A stretch of DNA of 64,000 nt. It comes from Paragonimus skrjabini miyazakii. Its lineage: Eukaryota; Platyhelminthes; Trematoda; Plagiorchiida; Troglotrematidae. The position numbers and the translations under genes were made by a program. Each line of letters starts with the position of its first letter. The stretch's first letter is position 1. Under the pieces are notes generated by a model, which worked only from the letters and a program-made list of their open reading frames with translations, did no database searches and was not told the DNA's origin. This document shows, in pieces, positions 61,189 through 64,000 of the stretch. Location: assembly GCA_014338405.1 (NCBI GenBank), contig JTDE01000263.1:206806-270805 (forward strand), given 5' to 3'.

Positions 61189-61854
61189 CTTGATGAAATC
61201 TGAGAGTTTGCCTTGATCAAAAAGCCCTCAACGCAGTATAATCGAGTGTTGCTAAGTTTCTCCGCAAGATGAACAGATAACCTGAAGTTGTGAGAAAGGT
61301 TTGTTTTGTTGCTCAGCATACGTATGCTAGATGCAGAGTAACTCCCTTGGTTGTAGTGAAGATATGAGAAGAGATGTAGCACTCGAGAAATTGTGTTCAC
61401 CTAACCAACCATAGTCTGTTTGACCGTAGCACAATTGTGGTGGGATACCATTCAAATTCCTGATCACAGGTTGTCTTCTCAATGCACCCACCTGCACATT
61501 CCTGAAGGGGTACAACCTGAGTAGGACAACTGTCAGCTGGCGGCTACCGAGACCAACCGCATATGAAATCTTTCACAGACTCATCAGGCCATATTGGTTG
61601 CTTGATTGTTCGCCAGACATTCACAAATGAGTCAGAAATTTTAAGGTTAAAATCCACTGTTCAAATTTACAAACGTAATGAACGAAATTAGAAGATCGAT
61701 TTCCTACATTGAGAGTATTATTTTACATTTTTGCCACCAATTTTGACATACGGTAGGTGCTGTGGTTGAGTGCAGCGAATCGTGTACGCCATACCTGCAC
61801 TGGCCAGTCGGACTGGTTGACATTGACCTATATATATTATTCATAACAGACTAG

Positions 61855-62745
61855 ATGAGACGTTGTGTGTGGTGTAGTAAATACACATCTTGCCATAAAC
61901 CTGACTTGTTCTACATGGTGACAAAGATGAAGAACCCGGATTGGATGAGTGTGTGTCCAATGGCGGGATTGAATCTCCGACCACCGCCCCAGCTGAACAT
62001 GAATGAGGATGAAGGACTTCCAGAAAGATGGAAAATGTGGAAGTTGCGATTTCAAGATTTCCGCACGCTAGCTCGACTATCGTCAGTCGAGAAGGAGTTT
62101 CAAATGACAACGTTTCGACATGTCATCGGAGAGCAGGCCGTCCGCTGCATTACTACATTTCCATTTCAAGCAGACGAAGACCCAGATGACTGGGAAAACG
62201 TGATGAAGAAATTAGAATGTTATTGTTCGGGAGTTACGAACGATACTTTTGAGAGATATAAATTAAACTGCCGCGTCCAAGAATCAGGAGAATCTGTAGA
62301 TCAATTTGTTCAAGCTCTGAAATCCATGGCCAAAACCTGCGGTTTCTGTAACTGCATGTATGACAAACTGATCAAAGATAGGCTAATTATCGGAATGAGA
62401 AACGGCAATCTGACAAAGAGAATGCTGAGGGATCCTCAGTTTACGCTCAACAAATGCATCGACATGTGTCGAAGTGAAGAGGCAGCCGACAGAAAGGCCG
62501 AAGCCCTCAAAATTCCCTCGGCAGAGGATGTCAATCGCGTGATGGCCGAAGAACCAAGAAACCCTCTAGTAGGCTGCATTTTCTGCGGGAGAACCCATGG
62601 TTTCAAGAAAGAAAAATGTTCAGCATGGCGGGAAATTTGCACAAAGTGCGGTAAAGCGACTCATTTCTCTGTTTGCTGCAAGAGTGGTCCAAGTGTGGAA
62701 AAACAATCCGACCTGGAAGGTACTCAGTGTGTGCAATTGGAGTGA
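61855..62745 (+). CDS. gag: Gypsy gag polyprotein with two zinc knuckles
   Basis: A 296-codon uninterrupted ORF. The capsid-like core includes GLPERWKMWKLRFQDFRTLA (residues 44-63) and VDQFVQALKSMAKTCGFCNC (about 141-160). The C-terminal part has two zinc knuckle modules, CIFCGRTHGFKKEKC (CX2CX3HX6C) and CTKCGKATHFSVC (CX2CX4HX3C), which bind nucleic acid during packaging in this family. The start may be the listed Met or a later one (VTKMKNPDW is close to usual gag starts). It ends in TGA at 62743; pol continues in the -1 frame. Confidence 0.9.
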   Translation: MRRCVWCSKYTSCHKPDLFYMVTKMKNPDWMSVCPMAGLNLRPPPQLNMNEDEGLPERWKMWKLRFQDFRTLARLSSVEKEFQMTTFRHVIGEQAVRCITTFPFQADEDPDDWENVMKKLECYCSGVTNDTFERYKLNCRVQESGESVDQFVQALKSMAKTCGFCNCMYDKLIKDRLIIGMRNGNLTKRMLRDPQFTLNKCIDMCRSEEAADRKAEALKIPSAEDVNRVMAEEPRNPLVGCIFCGRTHGFKKEKCSAWREICTKCGKATHFSVCCKSGPSVEKQSDLEGTQCVQLE

Positions 62746-62768
62746 ACGAACCCCACCAGGGTATATGA

Positions 62769-64000
62769 TATGCCGAAATTGAGTGGAATGGAATAACAAT
62801 AAACTTCCAGGTGGACTCAGGTGCCGGTGTCAACCTCGTCCCTCGGCCCTGCGTCCCAAACTAACCACTGACGAATACGAACCTCTTGTTTCGAATGTGG
62901 AATGGAACAACGGTGACGCCCACGGGGAAGTTTACAGCAATCCTATGCAACCCTAATAATGACAGACATATCGAACAAGTTTCGTTTGTGGTCAGAGAAA
63001 ATTTTCCACCACTCCTTGGAGTTGAAGCTATCGAAGCGCTAAGATTGGTAACATTTAACTATGTACACAAAGTAATCTCGCCATTGGCCAACATGTGTCT
63101 AAAATATTCCAGTGTTTTTGATGGTACTTTGGGAACCCTCCCAGGAGTCTGTAAATTGAGCATCGATTCGGATGCGAAACCAGTCGTGCTACGCATTCCT
63201 CGTTTACCACTTGCTGTAAAAGAGAAATCTGAGAAGGAACTCACACGGTTGACAGATCTAGGAGTAATACAGAAAGTAGACGAGCCAACCGATTGGGTTA
63301 GTCAGGTCGCTATAGCCAGCAGGAAATCCGGCGAATTGAGAATTTGCATCGACCCGAAACCATTAAATGCAGTATTAAGAAGGAAGTATTTTCGACTTCC
63401 CTTATTGGAAGACATTCTTCCTCAGCTAACCGGAGCATGTTTTTTCACCAAGGTGGACTTATCTTCTGCTTTCTGGCGTGTGAAGCTAGACGAACAGTCC
63501 AGTTTGTTAACGACATTTGGGACACCTTTTGGTCGTTTCGGTTGGCTTCGTCTACCGTTCAGATTGAAAGTCTCCAGTGAAATATTCCAAAAACGACTAA
63601 TCCAAGCAAGCGAGAACCTACCTGGTATCATGTGCATAGCTGACGATGTTTTGATCCACGGTCGTACCAAACCCGAACACGACAAGAATCTAGAACTCTT
63701 TCTTGCCAGATGTCAACGGGTCGGCACCAAACTCAAACAAGAGAAAATTGAATATTGCACCAACGAAGTTACTTTCCATGGACACATTTTATCCAGAGTA
63801 GGAATCAAGCCTGATCCAGCAAAAATCGGTGAAATAGTGAATATGACACACCCAACTGATGTGAAAGGTATTGCTCTTTTCAATGGAATGATTAGCTACT
63901 TGAGTCGATTTCTGCCCTGTTTAGCTCAAATCATGCAACCCATCAGGCCAATGATCCACAAGGATACGCCATGGGTGTGGGAAGGTGAACAGGAGCGAGC
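62769..64000 (+). pseudogene. pol: Gypsy pol (protease and RT), interrupted and partial
   Basis: The frame opens after TGA 62766-62768 with YAEIEWNGITINFQ followed by VDSGAGVNLVP, the aspartic protease active site. A TAA at 62862 interrupts it; beyond, the frame is open to the window edge. RT motifs: LRICIDPKPLNAVLRR, FFTKVDLSSAFWRVKLDEQS (motif A), TTFGTPFGRFGWLRLPF (motif B), CIADDVLIHGRT (catalytic DD; ADD instead of YxDD is common in invertebrate gypsy elements) and FHGHILSRVGIKPDPAKI. Upstream of 62766 the same frame reads CAIGVNEPHQGI, so the TGA probably disrupts a gag-pol frameshift product. Confidence 0.88.

Larger units (their letters stand above)
42905..61854. other. Upstream region without a supported host exon
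   Basis: Expected to contain or precede the 5' exons of the hemicentin-like gene, but I found no VWA N-terminal motif or signal peptide with convincing splice sites. Recognised content is only repeats: the tRNA-like head at 44.95 kb, tRNA-headed copies from 47.96 kb on, repeat X and the LINE relic at 54.9 kb. The stretches 45.0-47.9, 48.2-52.8 and 57.5-60.2 kb hold only short unassigned ORFs. Confidence 0.6.
61855..64000 (+). mobile_element. Ty3/gypsy-type LTR retrotransposon, 5' part, runs off the window
   Basis: A gag ORF is followed in another frame by aspartic protease and reverse transcriptase, the Ty3/gypsy order. Integrase, RNase H and the 3' LTR would lie beyond 64000, so the LTR sequence cannot be defined and no primer binding site could be confirmed upstream of gag. 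Two stop codons in pol indicate a non-autonomous copy. Confidence 0.9.

Overview
The window looks like intron-rich genomic DNA of a flatworm, most likely a digenean trematode. This is inferred from long introns with GT-AG borders, Penelope-like retroelements, a Ty3/gypsy element, RT relics of non-LTR type and a dispersed tRNA-headed short repeat. Nothing looks bacterial: there are no operons, no Shine-Dalgarno spacing and no long tiled ORFs. The species cannot be fixed from the sequence alone.

The one host gene I can support is on the minus strand and encodes a hemicentin-type extracellular matrix protein. Eleven consecutive exons (42904 down to 1206, about 41.7 kb) join in compatible phases into one 720-codon open frame. 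In order they encode the second part of a von Willebrand A domain, the hemicentin linker region, and Ig domains 1, 2, 3 and the first half of 4. The start codon, the MIDAS-bearing first part of the VWA domain and the rest of the Ig array and C-terminus are not seen. The 5' part must lie above 42904 and may be outside the window; the 3' part lies below 1206, outside it.

The introns are full of repeats. Intron 11434-8588 holds a 1.76 kb Penelope-like element flanked by 282-bp inverted arms. Intron 24907-20058 holds a second, more eroded one flanked by about 145-150-bp inverted arms with the same outer terminus. A third PLE relic lies near 39.1 kb. LINE reverse transcriptase relics lie at 35.4, 36.5 and 55.0 kb; the one at 36.5 kb is fused to an orphan Ig-like exon. 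A 228-bp direct repeat pair lies at 15.35 and 17.19 kb.

A tRNA-derived repeat (A box and B box visible) occurs throughout, and nearly every recognisable copy belongs to a pair arranged minus-then-plus (head to head). The result is foldbacks with the same outer ends, which is the most unusual pattern in the window. From 61.85 kb to the right edge lies a Ty3/gypsy retrotransposon on the plus strand: an intact gag ORF, then protease and RT with two stop codons, running off the window.
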